Source: UBA1801 sp035353395 (GTDB lineage: Bacteria > Acidobacteriota > Holophagae > Holophagales > Holophagaceae). Taken from it: a stretch of 64,000 nucleotides of DNA. Below are positions 17,321-26,097 of the stretch, in pieces (within the stretch, counting starts at the first letter, position 1; each line of letters opens with the position of its first letter). The notes below the pieces were generated by a model. That model searched no databases. It saw only the letters and a list, made by a program, of their open reading frames with translations, and had not been told where the DNA came from. The stretch covers positions 1 through 64,000 of the forward strand of contig DAOPZL010000001.1 of the NCBI GenBank assembly GCA_035353395.1, written 5' to 3'. Both the position numbers and the translations under genes were made by a program.

Positions 17321-18224
17321 TAAATAAAAATGCATTTTGAATTTTTGATTGAAGATAATGCGATATGGATAAACCTGTCTGCTCGGGACGAAGCGACTCG
17401 GATGTGCCCAGGAAGGAGGGAGAGGAGGAGGCAAGCAAGTCCGTGAAACTCTTTTCCAAGAGCATGAAAAGCACATTGACAGCAATATACCTCCCAACAT
17501 TCTTCCGGCGCAAGCTGTGCGGGTGTAATCCAAGTCACATGTGATACATGAATCGAAAACATCCTATCGCCATCGCAACAAGGACTGGCTTCCTCTCTTG
17601 CGAGACGCCAGGACGCATCTATGTGAAAAATGCGGAAAACATCCAATTTATTGAATGAATCATGGTTTCCTCTATCGTCCACATCCGCAAAGCTTATGAA
17701 ATAGTCGAATTGAAGGCGCAGTTCGGGTAGTGGAAAGCGCTGCTGCCGGCCTCAAGGAAGTATATCGGCTAGTTTGTTGCGCAACTCAACCAGAACTTTG
17801 GAAACAGGTCGGAGCGGCCCAGTTCGAGCCAGTGCCGCATGCGGAAGCCGACCGTGGAGCAGAGCGGGCAGGCCGTCGAGGTACCGCAGATGAACGCAGG
17901 ACTTGATTCCGGAGTCCGAGGGGGTGGTGTACAACGGCGATCCAGAGACCTGCAAACGATGCAACGAGCCTCTGGCGGATGAGCCTCGCCTCGCTGCCGC
18001 CAGCCCCCCGGTGAACGAGACCCGGCATTCAAAGCCAGTCCAAGGGTTCCACCTCGAACGAAAGGGGAGCCTGGGCGCGGGCAGCGAAGGAGATCCCCCG
18101 TATCGAACGCAGGCAGGCGCTGGCTGGCAATGCATGGAAGAACTCACCGGCTCGATCGATGCCATGCAAAGTTGACGATGAGAACCTGCGTCCGGCACCC
18201 CGTTGCTCCGTGGGGAACTGAACG
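17321..18224 (+). other. Gap of about 900 bases with no recognised gene
   Basis: The left part (to about 17690) is AT-rich leader of the polysaccharide block. The right part (about 17750-18220) turns GC-rich and keeps open frames on both strands, the longest being 173 codons on the - strand (17752-18273), but none has a ribosome-binding site, a plausible composition or a protein I recognise. It looks like decayed coding sequence or an old insertion remnant. No tRNA, terminal repeats or structured RNA were noticed. Confidence 0.4.
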
Positions 18225-18263
18225 ACAAAAAACAGGGAGAAAAGCCGAGGCTTGTCTCCCTGT
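18225..18263 (-). terminator. Rho-independent terminator of pnp
   Basis: On the - strand, ACAGGGAGA pairs with TCTCCCTGT, and an inner CAAGCC/GGCTTT stretch extends the stem. A run of six T follows directly. It lies 26 bases after the pnp stop codon. This is one of the clearest intrinsic terminators in the window. Confidence 0.85.
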
Positions 18264-18288
18264 CTTGATGCATGTTTCTCGCTTCCTG

Positions 18289-20478
18289 CTATTCGCTGCG
18301 TCGGGGTCCGCGGGGGCGGCGGGGGCGATGCTCGCGGGGGGCTTCGGCGGGCGCCTCGCCCTCGGCGGGGGCCTCCTGGCCTTCGACGGGGGGCATGAGG
18401 GCCTTGCGGCTCAGGCGGATCTTGCCGTTGGCCTCGACCGCGATGCACTTGACCATGATCTCCTGGCCTTCGCTCACCTCGTCGGCGGGGCTCTTGACGC
18501 GGTAGGGGGCCATCTCGGAGACGTGGAGCAGGCCGTCGATCCCGGGGAGGATCGTCACGAAGGCGCCGAACTCCACGACCTTGGCCACCTTGCCCAGGTA
18601 GGTCTGGCCCACTTCGGCGCTCTGGATCAGGTCGCCGATCATCTTGAGGGCGATCTGGAGCTTCTCCTGGGTGGGGCCGGCCACCTGGCACAGGCCGTTG
18701 TCGTCGATGTTCACCTCGCAGCCGGAGACCTCGATGATGTTCCGGATGGTGGCGCCGCCCTTGCCGATGACGTCGCGGATCTTCTCCTTGGGGAGCTGGA
18801 GGCTGTGCATCTGGGGGGCGTTCTTGGCGAACTCGGCCCTGGGGGCGGCGAGGACCTCGCCCATGGCGGCCAGGAGCTCCAGGCGGCCCTTCTTGGCCTG
18901 GTCGAGGGCCTTGGTCAGGATCTCGGTGGTGATGCCGCCGATCTTGATGTCCATCTGGAGGGCGGTGATGCCCTGGGTGGTGCCGGCCACCTTGAAGTCC
19001 ATGTCGCCGTAGTGGTCTTCCTGGCCGGCGATGTCCGTGAGGACCACGAACTTGTCGCCGTCGGAGACCAGGCCCATGGCGACGCCCGCCACGGGGGCCT
19101 TCAGCTTGATGCCGGCGTCCATCAGGGACAGGGTGCCGCCGCAGATGGTGGCCATGGAGCTGGAGCCGTTGGATTCCAGGATGTCGGAGACCACGCGGAC
19201 GGTGTAGGGGTTGTCCTCGGGGTCGGGGAGCATGGCCATGATGGCCCGCTCGGCCAGCATGCCGTGGCCGATCTCCCGGCGCCCGGGGCCGCGGTTGGGC
19301 TTGCACTCGCCGACGCTGTAGCCGGGGAAGTTGTAGTGCAGGTAGAACTTCTTCTTGTACTCCTCCTCGAGGCCGTCGATGATCTGCACGTTCTCGATGG
19401 TGCCGAGGGTGGTGGTGACCATGGCCTGGGTCTCGCCGCGGGTGAAGAGGCAGGAGCCGTGGGTGGCGGGCAGGACGCCCACCGCGATGTTGAGGGGGCG
19501 GATCTGGTCGAACTTGCGGCCGTCCAGGCGCACGCCCTGCTTGAGGACGGCGTTCCGGAAGAGGCTCTCCTTGAGGAGGTCGAAGCTGGCAGTGACGGTG
19601 GCCTTCAGCTCCGGCTTCTCGGCCGCGAATTCCTCCACGCAGGCCTTCTTGAGGGCGTCGATGGCCTTGTAGCTCTCGATCTTCACCTTCATGGTGAGGG
19701 CCGCCATGAGGCGCTCGGCGTACTTGGCGGCGATCTGCTTGTAGACCGCCTGGTCGAGCTCGGGCTTGGCGACGGCCATCTTGGGCTTGCCCACCTTGGC
19801 GCGCAGCTCGTTCTGGAGCCTCGCCAGGGCCTTGATCTGCGTGTGGCCGAACTCCAGGGCCTGCACCATGTCGGCTTCCTGGACTTCCTGGGCGCCGCAC
19901 TCGACCATCACGATGGCCTCCTCGGTGCCGGCCACGACCAGGTCGAGGTCGCTCTCCGCGCGCTGGTCGGTGGTGGGGTTGACCACGAACTGGCCGTTCA
20001 CGCGGCCCACGCGGACGCCGCCCACGGGATTCAGGAACGGGATCTCGCTGATGACGAGGGCCGCGGAGGCGCCGACCATGGCGAGCACCTCGGGGGCGTG
20101 CTGCCCGTCATAGCTGAGCACCTGGGCGGTGATCATGGTGTCGCCGTTGTAGCCTTCCTCGAAGAGGGGGCGCAGGGGACGGTCGATGAGGCGCGAGGTG
20201 AGGGTCTCCTTGGTGGTGGCCTTGCCTTCCCGCTTGAACCAGCCGCCGGGGATCTTGCCCGCGGCGAAGACGGGCTCGCGGTAGTCCACGGTCAGGGGGA
20301 AGAAGTCGATGCCTTCCCGGGGCTCGGCGCAGCACGCGGCCACGAGGACCATGGTGTCGCCCTGGCGGACGAGGACGGAGCCGGCGGCCTGCTTGGCGAC
20401 GCGGCCGGTCTCGATGGAGATGGGCGTCCCTTCGAGGTCGAGGGTCACGCTCGTGGGGTTGAACTTCAGCGTGTTCAT
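18289..20478 (-). CDS. pnp: Polyribonucleotide nucleotidyltransferase (PNPase)
   Basis: 729-residue 3'-5' phosphorolytic exoribonuclease of the RNA degradation machinery. It shows the first RNase PH-like domain (GRVAKQAAGSVLVRQGDT, then FKREGKATTKETLTSRLIDR), the helical linker, the second RNase PH-like domain with the catalytic stretch EDHYGDMDFKVAGT, a KH domain (RDVIGKGGATIRNI, about residue 570) and an S1 domain (YLGKVAKVVEFGAFV). A basic, Ala/Glu/Pro/Arg-rich tail (HRPRRPRGPRR) ends the protein. The ATG at 20478 has a near-perfect AGGAGA site. rpsO, its usual upstream neighbour, is not present here. Confidence 0.97.
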   Translation of the reverse strand: MNTLKFNPTSVTLDLEGTPISIETGRVAKQAAGSVLVRQGDTMVLVAACCAEPREGIDFFPLTVDYREPVFAAGKIPGGWFKREGKATTKETLTSRLIDRPLRPLFEEGYNGDTMITAQVLSYDGQHAPEVLAMVGASAALVISEIPFLNPVGGVRVGRVNGQFVVNPTTDQRAESDLDLVVAGTEEAIVMVECGAQEVQEADMVQALEFGHTQIKALARLQNELRAKVGKPKMAVAKPELDQAVYKQIAAKYAERLMAALTMKVKIESYKAIDALKKACVEEFAAEKPELKATVTASFDLLKESLFRNAVLKQGVRLDGRKFDQIRPLNIAVGVLPATHGSCLFTRGETQAMVTTTLGTIENVQIIDGLEEEYKKKFYLHYNFPGYSVGECKPNRGPGRREIGHGMLAERAIMAMLPDPEDNPYTVRVVSDILESNGSSSMATICGGTLSLMDAGIKLKAPVAGVAMGLVSDGDKFVVLTDIAGQEDHYGDMDFKVAGTTQGITALQMDIKIGGITTEILTKALDQAKKGRLELLAAMGEVLAAPRAEFAKNAPQMHSLQLPKEKIRDVIGKGGATIRNIIEVSGCEVNIDDNGLCQVAGPTQEKLQIALKMIGDLIQSAEVGQTYLGKVAKVVEFGAFVTILPGIDGLLHVSEMAPYRVKSPADEVSEGQEIMVKCIAVEANGKIRLSRKALMPPVEGQEAPAEGEAPAEAPREHRPRRPRGPRRSE

Positions 20479-20482
20479 GGAT

Positions 20483-20503
20483 TCTCCTGGGGCCTCCGGC
20501 CCC
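20483..20503 (-). promoter_or_regulatory. Hairpin abutting the pnp ribosome-binding site
   Basis: On the - strand GGGGCC-GGA-GGCCCC (20503-20489) is followed at once by the AGGAGA ribosome-binding site (20488-20483) and the ATG at 20478. The stem is six G/C pairs with a three-base loop. It could limit ribosome access or be part of PNPase autocontrol, which in E. coli uses a different leader stem; here the function is inference. Confidence 0.45.
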
Positions 20504-20896
20504 GCAAGATTCCCCCGACTTCGATCCCTCCATGAAACCCTCCGCCAGTAATGGGTATAGGGGAGGTGGGCTTCCTGCAGAGGTCGGATCCAGGGGAATG
20601 GGAAATAGGGATGGTTGCGGCAACCCCCGAGAGGCGTTGCACATCCCCCATCATACGTGAATCCGGGGGGCCGGATGGGCACATTCTTCGCCCGACCGGC
20701 TCCCCGGGGGCGGGAGAAGTTCACAAATCGAGGGGGCGCACAGGATCCGCGGGCGGGCGAGGACGCCAGGCGGCCAGGAAAGGGGATGGTCAAAAAACGA
20801 TAATGCGATTTTTCGCCAACCTCGGGCCGGGTTTTTAGGCCCTTGCGGAGAACCGCTCCCCAGCATAGGTTTCCCTTGCAGACCTTGGAGGCTTCC
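20504..20896 (+). other. Divergent intergenic region between pnp and the lipoyl-like gene
   Basis: About 390 bases hold the leaders of both genes. I see no open frame with a ribosome-binding site, no rpsO, and no clear consensus promoter. An A/T-rich patch near 20790-20820 (CAAAAAACGATAATGCG...) stands out from GC-rich surroundings and may carry promoter elements for one of the two directions. Confidence 0.35.
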
Positions 20897-21124
20897 ATGA
20901 TCATCCGTGCGGAATGGCCGGGGTACGTCGTAGATGTCCTCGTATCCCAGGGCCAGGAGGTGGAGGAGGACGAAGCCTTGGTGCTCCTGGAAGGGACGGA
21001 TACGGACCACACGCCCTTCTATTCCAACGCGCCCGAGCCCGGCAAGGTCAAGCGCATCATCGTGGAGGAGGGCGACTTCGTCGAGGAGGACGACGAGCTC
21101 ATGGAACTCTCCGAGGCGGAGTAG
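20897..21124 (+). CDS. Biotinyl/lipoyl-domain-like small protein lacking the modified lysine
   Basis: 75 residues, the size of one free-standing carrier domain. It begins MIIRAEWPGYVVDVLVSQGQ and ends with the second half-repeat PGKVKRIIVEEGDFVEEDDELMEL, the two-fold beta pattern of biotinyl and lipoyl domains. The turn that should carry Ala/Val-Met-Lys-Met reads LEGTDTDHTPF, so the target lysine is absent (about residue 35). The ATG at 20897 has TTGGAGG at the right distance; a longer frame from 20843 is not supported. Very acidic. It may be a structural or binding relative rather than a carrier. pyrC follows after about 120 bases. Confidence 0.7.
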   Translation: MIIRAEWPGYVVDVLVSQGQEVEEDEALVLLEGTDTDHTPFYSNAPEPGKVKRIIVEEGDFVEEDDELMELSEAE

Positions 21125-21248
21125 GCCCGGCCCTCCTGGCGGGGCGGCGGGCATCCGGTCCCGGGGGGCGGATTCGGGCGGGCCGTGAGGTTCTCCCACA
21201 CGCGACCAGGGCACCCCAGGTAACATGGATCGGTCAACCGAGGTGCTC

Positions 21249-22535
21249 ATGTCGCTGCTGGTCAAGAATGTCCGAATCGTGGACCCAACCCAGAACCTGG
21301 ACGGGATGTCGTCCCTCCTGGTCCAGGACGGCAAGGTCGCCGCCATCGGCGCGGACGCCGCCCCGGACGCCGGCGCCGAAGTCGTCGACGGCAAGGGGAA
21401 GCTGCTGGTGCCCGGGCTCATCGACCTGCACGCGCACTTCCGGGAACCCGGCCAGACGGCGAAGGAGAACATCGCCTCCGGTTCCAGGGCGGCCGTGGCC
21501 GGGGGCTTCACCTCGGTCTGCGCCATGGCCAACACCAAGCCCGTGAACGACACGGTCGGCGTGACGGAGATGATGCTGAGCCGGGCCAGGTCCGCGAACC
21601 TCTGCCGCTATTTCCCGATCGGCGCCGTGACCAAGGGGCTGGAAGGGCAGGAGCTGGCGGACTACGGCAACCTGATGACCGCGGGCTGCGTGGCCTTCAG
21701 CGACGACGGCAAGTCCGTCATGAACGCCGCCATCATGCGCCGCGCCCTGAAGTACACCTCCTGGCTGGACATGCCCATCGTGGCCCACGAGGAGGACACG
21801 AACCTCATGGGCAAGGGCTACATGAACGAGGGCGAGATCAGCGCCCGCCTGGGCTGCATCGGCATCCCCGCCTCGGCGGAGGAGGTCATGGTGGCCCGGG
21901 ACATCATGCTGGCGGAGTACACGGGCGGGATCCTGCACCTGGCCCACCTGTCCACCAGGGGCTCCCTGCGCCTGGTCCGCGAGGCCAAGGCCAACGGGAT
22001 CAAGGTCACCTGCGAGGTCACGCCGCACCACTTCACCCTCACGGACAGGGAACTGCTCCGCCTGGACTCGGACTTCAAGATGAATCCGCCCCTCCGCGCC
22101 CAGGCGGACGTGGACGCCATCCTGGAGGCCCTGGCGGACGGCACGGTGGACGCCATCGCCACGGACCACGCCCCCCATACCCTGGAGGACAAGGAGTGCG
22201 AGCTGCCGGCGGCGGCCTTCGGGATCATCGGCCTCGAGACGGCGCTGCCCCTGGCGCTCGAGATGCTGGTGAACCGCAAGGTGGTCAGCCTCTCCCGGGC
22301 CGTCGAACTGCTCACCTCGGGGCCCGCCAGGGTCTTCCGGCTCGACCGGAAGGGGCTGGGCAGCCTCGCGGTGGGGCATCCGGCGGACTTCACCCTGGTG
22401 GACCCGGACGCCCGGATCACCGTGGACCGCGACTTCATCCAGAGCAAGGCCTTCAACACCCCCTTCAAGGGCTGGGAACTGCCCGGGAAGGTCCTGGGAA
22501 CCTGGGTCGAAGGCCGCCGGGTCTGGGGGGCCTGA
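21249..22535 (+). CDS. pyrC: Dihydroorotase (class I)
   Basis: 428-residue zinc amidohydrolase that closes carbamoyl-aspartate to dihydroorotate in pyrimidine synthesis. It has the metal-binding DLHAHFREPGQTAKENI, ANTKPVNDT, the second-metal HLAHLSTRGSL and VTPHHFTLTD segments, and the conserved Asp in AIATDHAPHT. I chose ATG 21249 because GAGGTG precedes it; an ATG eight codons upstream (21225) is also in frame. The length is that of the class I enzymes. It stands alone, not in a pyr operon, converging on cysNC. Confidence 0.93.
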   Translation: MSLLVKNVRIVDPTQNLDGMSSLLVQDGKVAAIGADAAPDAGAEVVDGKGKLLVPGLIDLHAHFREPGQTAKENIASGSRAAVAGGFTSVCAMANTKPVNDTVGVTEMMLSRARSANLCRYFPIGAVTKGLEGQELADYGNLMTAGCVAFSDDGKSVMNAAIMRRALKYTSWLDMPIVAHEEDTNLMGKGYMNEGEISARLGCIGIPASAEEVMVARDIMLAEYTGGILHLAHLSTRGSLRLVREAKANGIKVTCEVTPHHFTLTDRELLRLDSDFKMNPPLRAQADVDAILEALADGTVDAIATDHAPHTLEDKECELPAAAFGIIGLETALPLALEMLVNRKVVSLSRAVELLTSGPARVFRLDRKGLGSLAVGHPADFTLVDPDARITVDRDFIQSKAFNTPFKGWELPGKVLGTWVEGRRVWGA

Positions 22536-22547
22536 GGCCCTCCCCGG

Positions 22548-24434
22548 CTACAGGATCCCCGCCTCCTCAAGGCGCTCCAGGAGACCCTCCACGAGGGTCT
22601 CCGCGGCGTGTTCCGTCGTGGAGAGGACGATCTCCGGATGTTCCGGCGGCTCGTAGGGGGAGGAGATGCCGGTGAAGTCCGGGATCTCCCCGTGCAGGGC
22701 CTTCTTGTAGAGGCCGTGGGGATCGCGCGCGATGCACGTCTCCAGGTCGCACTGCACGTGGAGCTCGAAGAACCGCCCTTCGGGGATCAGGCCGCGGGCC
22801 TGGGCCCGGTCCCGCTCGAAGGGGGAGATGAAGGTGCACAGGACGATATGCCCCGCCTCGAAGAAGAGCCGGGCCACCTCGCTGACGCGGCGGATGTTCT
22901 CGCTGCGGTCCAGCCGGGAGAAGCCCAGGTCCCGGCACAGGCCGTGTCGGAGCTGGTCCCCGTCCAGCAGCATGGTGCGGCAGCCCCGCTCGAAGAGCCG
23001 CTTTTCCAGGGCCCGGGCGAGGGTGGACTTCCCGGAGCCCGAGAGGCCCGTGAACCAGAGGACGGCGGCGCGGTGGGTGCCGTGTGCCTCCCGCTGCTCC
23101 CGGGGGATGTTCCACTCCCGCCAGACCGTGTGGGGGGATTTCTCGGGATGGGCCTCCCCGCCGTCCTGGTCCAGGAGGTCCTCCAGGGTCATGGGGGTCC
23201 CGCGGATCATGCCCGCGGCGACGGTCTGGTTGGAGTCGGGGTCGATGAGGATGAAGCTGCCCGTGGCCCGGTTGTTCTTGTAGGGGTCGAAGAAGATGGG
23301 GCTGGCGGTCTGGATGGCCACCCGGCCGAGGTCGTTGAGGCCGTAGCTCTCCACCTTGCGCCGGTGGAGGGTGTCGACGTCGATGGCGTAGAAGAGCTTG
23401 GAGACGGAGGCCCTCACGGTGCGGGTCGTGTGCTTGAGCAGGTAGGAGGTCCCGGGGCGCAGGGGCGCCTCGCTCATCCAGCACAGGGTCGCCTCGAAGT
23501 GGTGCTCCATGCTGGGCAGGTTGTGCTTGCGCACGATCATGTCGCCCCGGCTCACGTCCACTTCGTCCTCCAGGGTGAGGGCCAGGGACTGGCCCGCGAA
23601 GCCCTCCTCCAGGCAGCCGTCCGGGGTGTGGATGGACTTGACGGTGGAGGGGGTGCCGGAGGGCAGGACGACGATCTCCTCGCCCGGCCTGATGGTCCCG
23701 GAGGCGATCCGGCCCGCGAAGCCCCGGAAGTCCAGGTGGGGGCGGAGGACGTACTGGACGGGGAACCGGAAGTCGATCAGGTTGCGGTCCGAGGTGAGCT
23801 GGAGGTTCTCCAGGTGGTGGAGGAGGGGCGGCCCCTCGTACCAGGGCATGTCCGGGCTCTTCTCCAGGACGTTGTCGCCCCGGAGGGCCGAGACCGGGAT
23901 GAAGGTGAGGTCGCCGATCTCGAGCTTCTCCGCGAAGGTGCGGTATTCCTCGACGATCCTGCCGAACGTCTCCTCCGAGTAGTCCACGAGGTCCATCTTG
24001 TTCACGGCGACGACCAGGTGGGGGACCCGGAGCAGGGAGACGATGAAGCCGTGGCGCTTGGACTGGGTGAGGACGCCGTTGCGGGCGTCGATGAGGATGA
24101 GGGCGCAGTCCGCGGTGGAGGCCCCCGTCACCATGTTCCGCGTGTACTGCACGTGGCCCGGACAGTCGGCGATGATGAACTTGCGGGCGGGAGTCTCGAA
24201 GTAGCGGTGGGCCACGTCGATGGTGATGCCCTGCTCCCGCTCGGCGGAGAGGCCGTCCAGCAGGAGGGCCAGGTCCACGTCGGCGAGGCCCTTCCTGCGG
24301 GAGGTCTTCCGGATCGCCTCGAGCTGGTCCTCGTAGATGGACTTGGTCTCGTACAGGAGGCGCCCGATGAGCGTGGACTTGCCGTCGTCGACGCTGCCGG
24401 TGGTGACGATCCGCAGGATGGACTTCCGGGTCAT
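22548..24434 (-). CDS. cysNC: Bifunctional sulfate adenylyltransferase subunit 1 / APS kinase (CysN-CysC fusion)
   Basis: 628 residues. The N-terminal GTPase part (residues 1 to about 420) has TTGSVDDGKSTLIGRLL, the switch region GLSAEREQGITIDVAHRYF, DCPGHVQYTRNM and NKMDLVDY, as in CysN. After a linker ending near residue 445, a CysC domain follows with P-loop GLSGSGKSTLA (about residue 463), LDGDQLRHGL and the phospho-acceptor loop CTFISPFERDR. Together with CysD it makes APS and then PAPS. The ATG overlaps the cysD stop by one base (TGATG). The fusion is the NodQ-type arrangement. Confidence 0.95.
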   Translation of the reverse strand: MTRKSILRIVTTGSVDDGKSTLIGRLLYETKSIYEDQLEAIRKTSRRKGLADVDLALLLDGLSAEREQGITIDVAHRYFETPARKFIIADCPGHVQYTRNMVTGASTADCALILIDARNGVLTQSKRHGFIVSLLRVPHLVVAVNKMDLVDYSEETFGRIVEEYRTFAEKLEIGDLTFIPVSALRGDNVLEKSPDMPWYEGPPLLHHLENLQLTSDRNLIDFRFPVQYVLRPHLDFRGFAGRIASGTIRPGEEIVVLPSGTPSTVKSIHTPDGCLEEGFAGQSLALTLEDEVDVSRGDMIVRKHNLPSMEHHFEATLCWMSEAPLRPGTSYLLKHTTRTVRASVSKLFYAIDVDTLHRRKVESYGLNDLGRVAIQTASPIFFDPYKNNRATGSFILIDPDSNQTVAAGMIRGTPMTLEDLLDQDGGEAHPEKSPHTVWREWNIPREQREAHGTHRAAVLWFTGLSGSGKSTLARALEKRLFERGCRTMLLDGDQLRHGLCRDLGFSRLDRSENIRRVSEVARLFFEAGHIVLCTFISPFERDRAQARGLIPEGRFFELHVQCDLETCIARDPHGLYKKALHGEIPDFTGISSPYEPPEHPEIVLSTTEHAAETLVEGLLERLEEAGIL

Positions 24435-25330
24435 CAGAAGTAGCCCTCCTTCTTCTTCTGTTCCATGGAGGCGTCGCTCGTCAGGTCGATGACGCGGTTC
24501 TCTCGCTCGGACTTCTTCGCGGCGGCCACCTCGGCGATGATGCCGTCGAGGGTGACGGATTCCGAGGCCACCGCGCCGGTGCAGGGCATGCAGCCCAGGC
24601 TGCGGAAGCGGCAGCGGACCCGCTCCACGGGCTCGTCCGCGTGGGTCTCGGGGACCGGGATGAGGATCCCGTTCCGCCGCACCACCGTGCGCTCCATGGC
24701 GAAGTAGATGGGGACGACGGGGATCTCCTCGAGCTTGATGTACTGCCAGATGTCCTGTTCCGTCCAGTTGCTCAGGGGGAAGACGCGCACGGTCTCCCCT
24801 TCGTTGATCCGGGTGTTGAAGAGGTCCCAGACCTCCGGGCGCTGGTTCTTGGGATCCCACTGGCCGTGGCGGTCCCGCAGGGAGAAGATCCGCTCCTTGG
24901 CCCTGGACTTCTCCTCCTCCCGGCGCGCCCCGCCCAGGGCGGCGTCGAAGCCGTGCCTGGCGATCGCGTCGAGCAGCGCGCCCGTCTTCAGGTGGCTGCA
25001 GCACTTGTCCACGCCGATCCCGAGGGGGTGGCAGCCCTTGGCGATCCAGGCCTCGTTCCGCTCCACGATGAGCCGGAAGCCCAGCTCGCGGGCCATCCGG
25101 TCCCGGAACTCGTACATCTCGGGGAACTTGTAGCCCGTGTCCACGTGCATCAGCGGGAAGGGGATCCGGCCGGGATGGAAGGCCTTCTGGGCCAGGCGGA
25201 GCATGACGCTCGAATCCTTGCCGACGGAGTAGAGCATCACGGGGTTCCGGAACTCCGCGGCCACCTCCCGCATGATGTGGATGGATTCCGACTCGAGGTG
25301 CTTGAGGTAGGGAAGGCTGTAGCCGCTCAT
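24434..25330 (-). CDS. cysD: Sulfate adenylyltransferase subunit 2
   Basis: 298-residue catalytic subunit of ATP sulfurylase, an N-type ATP pyrophosphatase. It has the PP-loop YSVGKDSSVMLRLAQKAF, MHVDTGYKFPEMYEFRD, GVDKCCSHLKTGAL, the ALGGARREEEKSRAKERIFS loop and the EIPVVPIYFA segment. AGGAG precedes the ATG. It lies only 24 bases after the pstB-like gene on the same strand, so the sulfate activation genes are probably transcribed with the transporter. No cysH, cysI or cysJ is in the window. Confidence 0.95.
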   Translation of the reverse strand: MSGYSLPYLKHLESESIHIMREVAAEFRNPVMLYSVGKDSSVMLRLAQKAFHPGRIPFPLMHVDTGYKFPEMYEFRDRMARELGFRLIVERNEAWIAKGCHPLGIGVDKCCSHLKTGALLDAIARHGFDAALGGARREEEKSRAKERIFSLRDRHGQWDPKNQRPEVWDLFNTRINEGETVRVFPLSNWTEQDIWQYIKLEEIPVVPIYFAMERTVVRRNGILIPVPETHADEPVERVRCRFRSLGCMPCTGAVASESVTLDGIIAEVAAAKKSERENRVIDLTSDASMEQKKKEGYF

Positions 25331-25354
25331 CGTCCGTCCGCTCCTGTCACCAGC

Positions 25355-26089
25355 CTAGCTGATCTCGCCGCTGACGTAGGCCTTGGTCCGGTCGTCCTTC
25401 GGGGAGGTGAAGAAGGCCTCGGCGGGGCCGTGCTCCACCAGCTCCCCCAGGTAGAAGAAGACGATGTAGTCCGCGAGGCGGCGGGCCTGGCGCAGGATGT
25501 GGGTCACCATCAGGACGGTGTAGTCGCGCTTGAGCAGCCGGAACTGGTTCTCGACGATCTTGACGGAGTGGGGATCCAGGGCGCTGGTGGGCTCGTCCGC
25601 CAGGATCGCCCCGGGCTCCACGGCCAGGGCCCTGGCCAGGGCCAGCCGCTGCTGCTGGCCGATGGAGAGGCGGGAGGCCGGGGTGTGCAGGCGGTCCTGG
25701 ACCTCCTCCCACAGCCCCGCCAGCCTCAGGTAGTGTTCCACGGACACCTCCATGCCGTGGATCCTGGGCCCGAAGGCGATGTTGTCGTGGATGGACATGG
25801 GCAGCGGATAGGGGCGCTGGGAGAGGAAGCCGATCTTCTTGCGGAGGGCCGCCACGTCCGCCTTCTCCCCGTAGATGTCCTCGCCGTCGATGAGGACCTG
25901 GCCGGTGACGTGGGTGTCGTCGACCAGGTCCAGGAGCCGGTTGAGGCTCTTCAGGAAGGTGGTCTTGCCGCATCCGGAGGGCCCGATGAGGGCCACGAGC
26001 TGGCCGTCGGGGATGTCGAGCGTGATGTTCCTGAGCACCCTGCGGTCGCCATAGTGCACGCTGAGGTTCCGGATCTGGATGTGGGACAT
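25355..26089 (-). CDS. pstB: PstB-like ABC transporter ATP-binding protein
   Basis: 244 residues. Walker A is GPSGCGKTTFLKSLNR (residues 36-43 core). The PstB-type segments LIDGEDIYGEKADVAALRKK, PMSIHDNIAFGPRIHGM and DEPTSALDPHS are clear. Two changes stand out: the ABC signature reads LSIGQ rather than LSGGQ (residues 141-145), and the Walker B strand ends in AILADE instead of the common LLLDE. It should power the PstC/PstA channel from the cytoplasmic side. Phosphate is the default substrate, but the adjacent cysD-cysNC genes allow another oxyanion such as sulfate. Confidence 0.85.
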   Translation of the reverse strand: MSHIQIRNLSVHYGDRRVLRNITLDIPDGQLVALIGPSGCGKTTFLKSLNRLLDLVDDTHVTGQVLIDGEDIYGEKADVAALRKKIGFLSQRPYPLPMSIHDNIAFGPRIHGMEVSVEHYLRLAGLWEEVQDRLHTPASRLSIGQQQRLALARALAVEPGAILADEPTSALDPHSVKIVENQFRLLKRDYTVLMVTHILRQARRLADYIVFFYLGELVEHGPAEAFFTSPKDDRTKAYVSGEIS

Positions 26090-26097
26090 GGGCGGCT

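Noticed and set aside
17752..18273. Possible 173-residue protein on the - strand before pnp's terminator
   Set aside because: Runs across the pnp terminator, has no ribosome-binding site and shows no motif. Left as unexplained sequence.
18130..20535. Open frame of about 800 codons on the + strand opposite pnp
   Set aside because: It mirrors pnp codon by codon. The protein is a monotonous run of Gly, Asp, Leu, His and Val as produced by reading GC-rich codons backwards, and it has no ribosome-binding site or domain.
20843..20896. 18-residue extension of the lipoyl-like protein
   Set aside because: The internal ATG has a strong TTGGAGG site and starts exactly at the fold; the extension is leader.
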